Origin: Membranipora membranacea
Taxonomy: Eukaryota; Bryozoa; Gymnolaemata; Cheilostomatida; Membraniporidae
NCBI GenBank assembly: GCA_914767715.1
Contig: OU612065.1
Location: 22,196,001 to 22,260,000 of the forward strand
Direction: 5' to 3'
DNA: 64,000 nt
Shown here: in pieces, positions 50,501-60,900 of the stretch
Position numbering within the stretch: the first letter of the stretch is position 1
Layout: each line of letters begins with the position of its first letter
The notes under the pieces: model-generated
Seen by the model: the letters and a program-made list of their open reading frames with translations, nothing else
Databases searched by the model: none
What the model was told of the DNA's origin: nothing
Program-made: the position numbers and the translations under genes

Positions 50501-51236
50501 GTAACTGGACTGCTGCCACAAACAACAGGAGTGGATAGATGCACAAGGTTAACCCTTGGAATTTTTTCACCCGAATCAGCCATCAACTGCAATAAAATAA
50601 AAAAAGAACATGCAAAATAAAGATCAACGCCATAATTATACAATCATTGATTTCCTTGCACTAACAATAGTAAAATATAACATAGATTCTGTGAAACTTG
50701 TGTCTGTAGCCTTACAAATGTACAGCAACATAAAAAAGAAATAATGACTAGAATTGAGGTTATTTCTGCATGATTTAGTAGCTTACCATAGGTGAAGTTG
50801 GAGATAGACTATGATAGTTGTAGTTATTATGGGGAGATACACCAGTTGCAGCAGCTTCATAAGCTAGCATGTTAAACAGAGAAGCTTGTTGTACAGCATA
50901 CAGTGGTGACAGCTGATGTGGCTGTGGTAGATGAGGGGAGGGAGGTAACACTTGATACGGGTGAGGAATCCTCAGCGAGTTCGTCTCATTCATAAACACT
51001 AAAATCAAGAAAAAACCAGGAAATTAAATAGAAGCAAAAGGATCAGGATGAAAAAATCCAACTGAAAAAACAGCATTTTTCAAAGTCAGATCTGGCTTTT
51101 GATTATGTAAATAAACAGACAGAGTTCACATGATATAGGATCAAGTCTTTAATTTAGGCTATTACTTACTATTATAAGGCATGTAGCTGAGTAATGGTGA
51201 AAAAGGAGGCAAAAATTGACCTGACGGTGACTCCAT
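44545..51236 (-). CDS. RNF220: RNF220-type RING E3 ubiquitin ligase
   Basis: Eleven coding exons on the minus strand: 51236-51170, 50998-50787, 50586-50418, 48531-48390, 48107-48008, 47672-47624, 47042-46876, 46455-46278, 45806-45605, 45150-45098, 44744-44545. All are GT-AG and close in frame to 512 aa (human is about 566). The N-terminus is proline/serine-rich and unlike vertebrates. Then come a CPICGSLLRASELEEHY finger (C near 168), a second finger split across exons 7-8 (ACPICNK ... HVENC), the WCGQTRIRATTML block, an acidic stretch with AQYSEADVIPCTSEEPAEAK, and a C-terminal C3HC4 RING with ligands C460, C463, C476, H478, C481, C484, C495, C498 in CWHVHCEECWLRTLGAKK. The RING and the EADVIPC block are almost identical to vertebrate RNF220, which ubiquitinates nuclear proteins and supports Wnt and neural patterning. 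A MITE (45853-45974) and an 18-base G run lie in introns. Confidence 0.93.
45853..45974. mobile_element. MITE family 1, copy 3 (122 bp)
   Basis: Starts TAGAACAAGCTCGATCCAAT and ends GGACCAAACTTGGTCTA, with the shared interior TTTGCCTGCATTC and a palindrome around CACCGGTCACG/CGTGACCAGTGG. It is located in intron 8 of RNF220, away from splice sites. The target duplication is only partly legible, consistent with an older insertion. Confidence 0.82.
46693..46710 (+). repeat. G18 homopolymer
   Basis: Eighteen consecutive G in intron 7 of RNF220 (C18 in the transcript sense). The longest of five such tracts in the window. Confidence 0.9.
49438..49466. repeat. hairpin AACCAGGGAG
   Basis: AACCAGGGAGAA and its exact complement flank a 5-base loop, in intron 3 of RNF220. 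A similar hairpin occurs at 52087-52120. Confidence 0.5.
50144..50156 (+). repeat. C13 homopolymer
   Basis: Thirteen consecutive C followed by a run of A, in intron 3 of RNF220. Confidence 0.9.
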
Positions 51237-53695
51237 AATCTTGATGATACAATGGTAAATGACAACTGACAGCGAGAGAGATTTAAGAAAGTCTGTATGA
51301 GACAGAGGCTAGACGTAAGATGAGTTACAATAATTGATACACCAGTAGATAAAAGGATGATCAGCTCAAAGATCTCTGTGATGTAGATGATTGACATCCA
51401 TTGAAATGGTTGACAAGACAAACTGAATATAACAATGGTAACTGAATCGATTGATTGAGTACAAAGATGAAAGCACTTTCTAGGCCAACAAGCCAAGTTA
51501 TCCATGATTGAAAAGAAAACACTCTTAGTTTAGGGTTATTGATCTCTGCAGATGACAAAAGGTCTTGTTTTTCTACGAGTTAATTAGCTTTTTGGAATCA
51601 GTGACTACAAATCAAGCCCATTGTTATCTGGAACCATCAAAATAGAAAATTATGTACTGATAGTGGAAGAATAATCATCCTGTTAATTTCATTGTTTGTT
51701 TAATCTTCAAGTGAAGGCGTGGGGGAACTCAGTAGCAGCATTCTTTTTTGAATAATCCTACATCAATATTGGAACCGTTTGATTTTCCCAATAATCATTT
51801 CAATTGCCTATGCAAACAGTCCATACTTAGCCATCACTATGACTGGTGCTAAAATTATATCAGAAATGGATATAATTATAAATATCCCTTGATGATCCAT
51901 CCTCAACATAGACCTGAGTTACTAATAACAACAAATTTGTATAAAAAAAAACCCTATGTTTTTTATCCAGCGAATAAAATACATGGCAACTATACATTTA
52001 GGTGCATGCCTGACAAAATTAATTTACCCAGATCATGAATTCTCAGCATTAGGTACGAAACAAACTTGCTGCCTCAAGCCCATTTTGCAACCAGGGAGTT
52101 TTGGATAAACTCCCTGTTGCAACCCAATTATCATAGGTGACGCCTAGAGTTATGTTCCCAAGTACAATGAGGGGACAACTCTCACTGCTCTCAGAAAAAA
52201 TCACACTACTGTCGTGTATGCAAGCAAGGATGCAAGTAAGCTCAAAATTAATTCTCTGAACGCAATGGAGTAAAATGGTAAAACTTGTATGGTATCATTA
52301 GCAGTTGAAGGCGTTCTTAACTGTTTATATATCTGTCTCGGTGCGCCTTCGAACTGTCTGAGGTAATGCTTTTTTCATTTCAAAACGCCATCAACCACAT
52401 AACATGCTCTCCTTTGATAAGTCTCAAGCCAATCAGAAGTTGCAAGCATACCCACTGAAAATGAACCCTCCTTTCAGAACTTTCCATCATCACTGCGGAA
52501 GAAGGTGCAATGGTACAGATGACTTGCTTGCATAGTTCCAGGGGCCCGATATGCTCACGCAAGTTTGCGACCATATCATAAGTTCTAAATCTTGTATCCA
52601 ACGTTATATTGGAAAAGAGGGAGGCATATTCATTACCACTTCACACAAGACTCACATTATTTCAGTCTATCCAAATAGGCAAATTTGCTTAGTAACATTC
52701 ACTCGGAAAAAATATAGTTCAATCAAGCTGTATTGATACATCTCATCAAGGAAAGATCCAAGTAGGCTTTGGGTAGTTTTTAATTGGAAAACCGTCCAGG
52801 CTAGCATCTTAACTTCGACACCCGCGCGTCGAAACAGGGACGAAAGAGTCCTACAGAGACTGTGAGGCGACAATTAATGAGTAACAATACACATAGATAA
52901 TTGGTGGGTCTTTTTTGGCAAGTTTGGGAGCATGGACGGGAAATCCACTGGGAAACCCATATAGTCCTCTCATCCCAGACAAGCCAAAGGGGTTATTTAT
53001 ATGGTTGTATTCACATGAGAAGTTGAAGAAGAACGCATGACGAACACGTAACTATTACAAGGTCCAATGAGTAACAGTTACTCCTTGATACAACTTTGGC
53101 ATGGATGGGCCAATGAACTCATTGGATGGGCGCATGGGGCTTGCTTATTGTCAGAATCTGAACACAGGCAAAATACAGGCCCATGTAAGAAGTCATGTCA
53201 ATGTTATGTATTGTTAGTTAGAGAGAATCACTGAGCAATGAACTTGTTCATTGCTTGTTCAGTTCATTGCACTGAGTAAGGCAAATTCAATCCATCAAAA
53301 TTTTCACCTAAACTGAGGCAACAACCTACAGTAAGATAACATGTATAAGATAAGAACTTGGTTGTTATTTCCTAAACATAAGTTACATCAAGTGATGTCC
53401 AGCTGGCCTGAAAACCATTAGAGATAGAAAATAAGAACTACTACAAACACTTACCAATCACTGTGTTTTTAAAATAAGTAATTTTGACGTCACACTCCGC
53501 CAAATATTAATAGGCATTTCTTCTGCAGGTTACATCTTCCCCAGATTTTTTTCCTGCAGATTATGACTCATGATCATAACAAATGCTCAGCCTGATGACA
53601 GAGAAAGTGATGTGGATCTTGAGTTTTTAATAGTTTGAAGATTGCCTGAATTAAACTGTTATTCTCTTGTTGGTGTTGCTTTTGGTGACTGAAGG
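51237..53695. promoter_or_regulatory. divergent intergenic region between RNF220 and WBP2
   Basis: About 2.46 kb between the oppositely directed start codons of RNF220 (minus) and WBP2 (plus). It must hold both promoters and 5' leaders. I see no coding exon. It contains a CAGGGAG hairpin at 52087-52120 and otherwise AT-rich unique-looking DNA. Upstream non-coding exons cannot be excluded. Confidence 0.5.
52087..52120. repeat. hairpin GCAACCAGGGAGTTT
   Basis: Inverted arms GCAAC(C)AGGGAGTTT and AAACTCCCTGTTGC around a short loop. The stem matches the hairpin at 49438-49466 in its CCAGGGAG/CTCCCTG part. Confidence 0.45.
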
Positions 53696-56600
53696 ATGTC
53701 CTTGAACACATCTCATGCATATGCTGGAAATGCTGTTGTGTTGTATAATGGTGAAAGGTAAGGTCAAACCAGTGTCTCACTCACTAAAGTTAAGCAGCCA
53801 GCTGTGCCTGACTCATGACTCGACTGACACTCTCACTGTGACTATCACTTTCCTTTAGTGCTGTAGGCCAAGAATAGTCATGCACTGACCTGAGTATAAG
53901 ACTACTTCTATTTTGTTATCCCCTTAAATTGGTGCTTATTACAGGAATTGATACCTAGATTTTAAACTATTTGTCCCATGTTTTACTATATTGGCCTCAG
54001 TGCATTGTTTACTCTCTGGTATGTCATGACAGTTACATCAAACAATTACGATCCTGCTTGCTTGTAAAATACTCCAGGCATGGGCCCCTGGGGCTTACTT
54101 ATATTTCCAGTATTAGCATTTGATCCAGACATGCTAGGTCTATGCTCCAAGGTGCCAATAGCTAGGCAATTTACTTTTCTAATCTTTGCTCTAAGCCTAT
54201 GGAACATGATCATAAGGTAATCGAGAACGGCATGATATGATATGGCTTCAAAAGACCCTGTATCCACCACTCTCCTCAATCAGTCTTTTGGTTTAAAATT
54301 CTAGGAATGCGTTTCTTGACTGGCATAGCTCATTCTTGCTGCATAGTCTGACTGACTCGTTGCATAAACTACCTCAATAATCCTTTTATATTGTCACTTG
54401 CCCTTAGTTAAAAATATTTTCATCAGTAGGGGCAAGTGATAATATAAAACTATGTAAGCATTATTTTTTGAAAAAATATGTTAACATAGTTCGTTCCTGG
54501 AAACAAGCTAAACAGACATATATGTAACACATGTTCTATCTTTTAGAAAACACGTCAAGCTTGTAGCCAAGCAGTGTAGGTAGATGTATTTGTTACTTGA
54601 GTGAAATACTTGGGAATGAATTTGCCTAGTTAAAAGACAAGGAAAGCAGCGGTCAAGAATTGCAGCTCTTTTTAATTGAGAGACCTTCTACTGGGCCTCA
54701 AGATTGTTTGTATCAGTACCTGGGTTAATCTTTCACCAGATGTCTTTTCCTTTGTAGAATCTTGCTGTTCACTAAAGATGTGAGGTTTGCTGTATCTGAT
54801 AATAGTGTTGCTGCATTTAAAGGGGAGAAGAAGGGAAAAATATATCTCACATCACACAGAGTAAGATAACCTCCATATAAAACCAGCTCATAAAAATACC
54901 TAGTCTGAGCCCCCCAGACTTTTGCCCCTCTCCCGACGCCCCCCCCCCCCCGACGAGGGAAAATTGCGTCTTTTTGTAAGGTCACATTGATATCGTCTTT
55001 GTGCAGCAATCATTTTGAGATAATCCACAATAATCACAATTTGATAGTATTATAAATGTTGCCTGAAACATGAGAAAAAATTAATATGTGATATGTGTTC
55101 TCCGTTGTAGATTATATTTATCACAGAAAACCAGAGCGACTTGCTGAAGTCCTTCAGTATCCCCTTCACATGTATGAGAGATGTTGGACTGGAACAGCCG
55201 ATATTTGGTGCTAACCATATAAAAGGAGGAGTGGTTGCTGAAAATGGTGGCAATTGGGTTGGTCATGCGAAATTCAAACTTTGGTTTTTTAGCGGCGGTG
55301 CCATCGAATTCGGACAGGCAATGATGCAAGCAGGCCAACTTGGTGAGTAACTTCAACATTTTTGTTGAACTGTAATCTTCTTATTCAACCGAATAAATGT
55401 TTAGTTGAAAAAATAACTTGCTTTGTGTAACATGCTGAGTTTCCACCATTCGGAGTGGCATCAAACCATAGTTTGGTAAAATCATGCTCAGTGACCAAGA
55501 CAATCCTCACGATGGTCATTGTTTGTATTCATTTATTGAGAACCTGTTGCTTATTTTAGTGCTTGCTTTTTTTAGCACTGAGAAATAGGGCTGCTGCTGC
55601 AGCTCCACAGTGCCAGCCCACAGGAAATGTGTTCCAGGCTCCTCCCCCTGCCTATGGATTAGTATGCGGAGATCCTAATTATGGCTGGTTACCCTACTCC
55701 ACATTCCCTTCGGCTCCCCCAGGTAATTATATACTTTGTGTGCTGGTCATATAACTACTCACAGTGTACACTGTCTGATCATACTGATCTATGTACACTG
55801 TCTACCATCACATTATCATCCAGATGGTAATGTCATGGCAATATAATCAAATAAAAAGGGATAATAACAATGGTTTTCTTCTATTTCCAGCCACTCCAGA
55901 AGATTTCTTGGCAACCCATATTACACCGTTAAACGTTACATCGTTAATTGAACTGATATCATACCAAACAACTCTTCCAAGTGTGGAAGTGTTTATGTCA
56001 ATTTATATCTTTAACTTAGAAAATATCATATCTTTACCACAGACCTAATAATAAGTCTATAACATCTATTACTTACAAATTATGCAACCTAAAATTGGAG
56101 TTATCCACTCACCTCAAATGAAAACTTAACTAAGCGTTTTTCATACCTTTTTCATTCTGTTAAAACCCAAAAGGGTTTTTTCCACCCATCCAATCTTGTA
56201 CAAAACACAATGAAGGAACATGAGTAGATAGTCTCAACATCATCGATAATGTCCAGTTGAGGATGATAATAATATCCTTTATAAATGTCCTGTTCCTATA
56301 TTAACGCCAAACATGAGGAATGCCATTAAAAAATAGCCTTGGAAGCTTCCATACAAATAAGATCTATTAGATTAGATAGATCGCAAATGAAAGCCCCACT
56401 AAGAAACCTGCCAACACAGGCCTCTTACAAAAAACTTATTAATGTCAATAAATGCCTCGGGGATTAATATCGGACATTAATGTGTTATAGGGTGCTATAA
56501 AATAGTTATGTGAGACATCATATCATCAAGTAGCCTCGAATTCACAGAGTGAGGATATATTTTTACTCTTTGATGTATATCCCAGCTCTGTGTAACGTTC

Positions 56601-56948
56601 CTTGGAAATTGAGACAATGCAGCCACCGATTGGCTTGTAGCATGATTTGGAATACTGTTGTACGCAATGAGTAAGATGATGTTATTAAGTGGTTGTTACT
56701 AATGACACGCTCTTCTCCTTACTGTGCCTCTGATTCTTACAGCCTCAGATGTCTATATGACTGACGCACCACCACCGTACCCAGGAATGATGCCTGCACC
56801 TCCAATGTACACCCCACCTCAGAACGCTGGAGTACAACAGATGCCCGTCGCATACTATGATCCCAACAAACCGAACACAGCATACACTGCAGCGACAGCC
56901 CCACCTTCGTATGAAGATCAAAACATGTACGAGAAAAAGAGGCTGTAA
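53696..56948 (+). CDS. WBP2: WW domain-binding protein 2 (WBP2)
   Basis: Five exons, 53696-53757, 54758-54860, 55111-55342, 55576-55722 and 56743-56948, close to 249 aa (vertebrate WBP2 is about 261). The start MSLNTSHAYAGNAVV parallels the WBP2 N-terminus. Residues ~20-130 form the GRAM/PH-like domain, with AFKGEKKGKIYLTSHR, FGANHIKGGVVAE and SGGAIEFGQAMMQ, all hallmark WBP2 blocks. The C-terminal half is proline-rich with three PPxY motifs: PPAY (156-159), PPPY (191-194) and PPSY (235-238). These bind WW domains of YAP/TAZ and Nedd4-type proteins. In other animals WBP2 is a co-activator and Hippo/Wnt-linked adaptor. It is arranged head to head with RNF220 and tail to tail with the Sidekick-like gene. 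AATAAA at 57712 is a possible polyadenylation signal. Confidence 0.93.
54939..54951 (+). repeat. C13 homopolymer
   Basis: Thirteen consecutive C in intron 2 of WBP2, within a locally C-rich patch. Confidence 0.9.
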
Positions 56949-57949
56949 ATAATTATCAAACTCACCGCAATGGAACTTTACTGGTACTAGTCATCAAACA
57001 ACTTATGATTGCGATAGCTTATTAGGCTTTTAGGAGCATATTTATGTTGTAACATAAATGCCTATTGAGTGTGGTTGCTTTTTAGGAATGCCAACTTCAT
57101 TTCATGAAATTTTGATCTGACCTTGAATGTGTGGGATGGTTAATGTAGATAGCCCTTCCTCAGAATATCGTCGGTAGTGGGGTCTAAGACCATCACCAAC
57201 GGTGAATGTCTGTTAGTGTTCTCCAGTTGGACATTTATCTCTACTCCTACTATTATTGATGCATGCACTAAACATTTTGGCTTTAGAGGAACTTCACTCT
57301 AACCTGATATATTTATATAAGAAATAATGAATAGCTATGTAAGCAATAAGATTTGTTTTATTAATTTTATAGCACTTTTATTTTCATAATAATATATATG
57401 AAACTTGTGTATGACAACAAGTTAAGCATCTATATCTTATCGGATATGAACTCCTAAATATTCTCAGCTTTATCCCATAGCAAGAAAAAAAACCAATTGT
57501 AAGTGGATGAGTTGGTAAGTAGTTGTTTTTAAAAAGTTTGGGGAATTCGTCACCTTTTGCATGTGATATGTTTCAGTTGGGATGGATTCCACGTATGAGC
57601 TTTCATTGTATGGACATGTCTGCAGTAAAAACACACATTATTAAAACCTAGGGGCATGCGAGGGAAAAACCATGCGATGATTCTGGTATAAAAAGAACTG
57701 CAAAAGACTTGAATAAAATAAATGAATGTATACTGTATAGAAAGTATTGGCTGTAACGTATTTATATAATATACATATAATGCATACATGTATACACATA
57801 ATGAATATATCAAATAGATGTTAGTCATTCGTTTTGGTGTGAGCACTTGTGATAATCTCAATAAGATAAAACTAGATGAACTATTTAAAATGAAGAAATT
57901 GGTTAAAACTTCATACATCATGATGTTGCAAAGAGGTTTTTAAAGCCTT
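56949..57949. other. convergent intergenic region, 3' ends of WBP2 and the Sidekick-like gene
   Basis: One kilobase between two stop codons of converging genes. It should hold both 3' untranslated regions. AATAAA on the plus strand at 57712 and TTTATT (minus-strand AATAAA) near 57355 are candidate ends; used this way, the two transcripts would overlap by about 350 bases. No coding feature seen. Confidence 0.5.
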
Positions 57950-60900
57950 CTACACAAAGGAGGAGAAGTTAGGCATAGGAGCCCTAGATCTAGCAGCGTC
58001 AGGGGAATCAACTAAGTTTTGTCTACTGCTACTTGTATGGGGTTGGTGGGATCTGAGGCCATTAGATGGCCTGTAGTGATTGGTGGAGGGTGCTACACTG
58101 CTTTCAGCTTCACTGTCTGTGTAAGAATACATGTTTCTAGGGTGGCGACTTCGACCAAATGAATTTTGCCAGGACTGTTGCACAGGCTGGGATTGATTAT
58201 AATGATTATAGCCACCGTATTGGTAATTATTATAACTAGGTGCCACAGAGCTAGCACCTGCTTTATCAATGTCATCGTCTGAGCTGTCAGTTCCACTCAT
58301 TTTTCCCTGAAAAAGACAAAAACACAAATCCATTAGTACGTCGTCTTGTGGCAGCATCACACAATCAATCCTTACGAGTTGAAAAAAGCACTCGATGTGT
58401 TGTGTTATATTCTGTTCTCAAATTGGGATTTTGCCCTCATGGGCACGTTTTGATAAAAAGCTTATTTTTTAGTTTCAGTATGAAAACATGGGTGAGGCAT
58501 GCAAATGCATTTGTGGGTTCGAAAGTTAATTCAAGCCGATTCAATTCGAAATAAAGTTTCACACATAACTCTTTTCTTCTTACTGAAATACACCCCAAAC
58601 AGACCACTGTACGAACATGTACAACATAAAACAGACCGACCGACGTTGAAGACATTCATGATCATCAGCCATCATAGGTTTCAAGCAAGGATTTCACAAC
58701 CTTGAAGCAACATAAATGCGTTCAAACCCTCAAACGTTTGCAACTGACCTAATATTTAATAGTTCATTTCACATTATCAAATAACCAATCGACTCTGTAA
58801 TAATAGAGTCATCAGAAATATGAAATACGGTAGTATCTTGCGCTGCCCTAAACCTAACTTTCCAAGCCAGGCAGCATAAACTCTGGAAAGAAAATCTGAA
58901 AGTATGAAGTTTGATTTCGCAGTCTGTCAGCTACCAAAATAGGAGTACAGCTTAGCCCAGGTTTGATCCAATTTGCCTACATACTAGTTGCTCCGCTCCC
59001 ACTGGTCAAGCAGTTGGCAAAAAGGCAGCGGCGTGACCAGTGGAGAGGGACAACTCCGAATGAAAGCAAATTGACTGAACTTGGTCTAGGTGCAGCTAGT
59101 GATTTAAAACAGTCAGTAGTAACCGAATATAACTTTGACCATATCAAGAGGTTCATAGACCTCGTCAAAGGCTTCACCTCCGCCATAAGGGTAGTATACA
59201 TCCACACTTGTAGACTGTGTAGTTGTGTTAAGAGATGAGACAGTTGTCAAACTTGCTGAGTCAGCATCGACTACATCATTACATTTGCCACCTCCTACTG
59301 CAGAATTAGTGAATGCAGAATTATAATAAGCCCCATTAGCCTTTAATCTGAGTTTGACCCTCTTCCCCTGGCGTTTTCTGATAGTTTTGGTTTTCTTTTT
59401 TTGAGTCTTAACATAATTTACACTATTCACCTTGGTGTCGTCATCGTCATCCTCATCGCTGGTGAGGTCTCCTTTTTCTGTTACGCTGCTACTGTCATCA
59501 TATCGAGGTGGAGCTTCGTCTGAATACAGTACAGCACCTGGACTAGGTCGGGGTGGCTCGGCCCTGGAAATACATGCATCACAAGACTGTGTTATGTGCG
59601 CTCAGGAAAAGATCCAGTGTACATGACAGAAATTTTAATTTTTAAATCTTTTTTAAGATGGTAGGTTAAAAACTATATACATACATGAAAGGGAATATAA
59701 GAATGTTCTAACAAAGTAATAGAAGTTGATATCATGCTTTGTTCAAAAAGGGTTTTGCTTTTAGTGATTGGTTCTCTCATCTTTGTTGTGCCATGAGAGA
59801 TAGTGATTAGCTCATAGCGAGGTCCATTGTAGTAGCGGTGGTTGGGTTAAATTGCCATGTTTGTTATACTTTGAGGGAGTTTGTTTTGAAGGAAGGAGAA
59901 AAGCATGCTGGGCCTGAACCAACAGAGACCTTAATTGGTACCTTGTGCTGTTCTGAGGACGCATTGCGCTGCAAACATCAAGGTTATAAATACAATCAGA
60001 CAAAAATTTACAAATTTGAATACGTTAATACCAATGATCCCTACAGAAACTTGAATGACTGCAAGACTAGATTACGAGGGGAGACAAATACCTGTATTTG
60101 GATCCTCGTCTCTGATTTTCTCTTTTAAATGACTGTCTCATCTCGTATGTATTATAGCCGTTATCTACACCAATCACATCCTGCTCATAAGCCTCCTCAG
60201 CCATTTTAGCTGCAATACATATATTATTATATTGTAATTTATATATTATACATTATATATTATAATATATATTAACATATTTAAGTTTTTCCTAGTCATA
60301 TTTTCATGATACGCTTCAGATGGGTTTGCCTCTTCTGGTTGATGTTACATGATAATAGGAATTTCACACTAACAACTCGGCTATTTGGGAAAGTGTGGAA
60401 GTGATAATATTGTTTTTTTTTGTCATTGTTTTCAGCTTATTCACTTCATATAGTAATAGACATACTGAGAATATTTTCATTAATAATGTGTGTATGTATT
60501 AATCATGGCCCTTGTTGAGCGGATCCACTGATCATTGGCATATTATGACCTATTTGTTGCGGGAGAATTATGTATTATCCTACATAACAACTCCTTTGAT
60601 GGTCTGAGGGTATGGAAAGATAGACTGACATACATACCTATAGTCTGAAAACATAGACAGATGCACCATTTGTCTGAAAGCATAGATAGACATACCAATA
60701 GTCTGAAAACATACTCAGACATACCTATAGTCTGGAATGATAGACAGAGACATACCTCTCATTCTGAAGCAGTAACAGCAGAGTACAGCAGTGATAGTGA
60801 TGATAATGAGCAGAGCTCCCATAGCTATGATCACAAGGAACCACCATGTACTGTAAAACTGCTCCACCTTGTCTGCTTCCTTAGGCTCACCAATCCCGTG

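Noticed and set aside
59838-60128. 96-codon plus-strand frame
   Set aside because: Overlaps the antisense of a Sidekick cytoplasmic exon whose phase fits both neighbours. No family resemblance.
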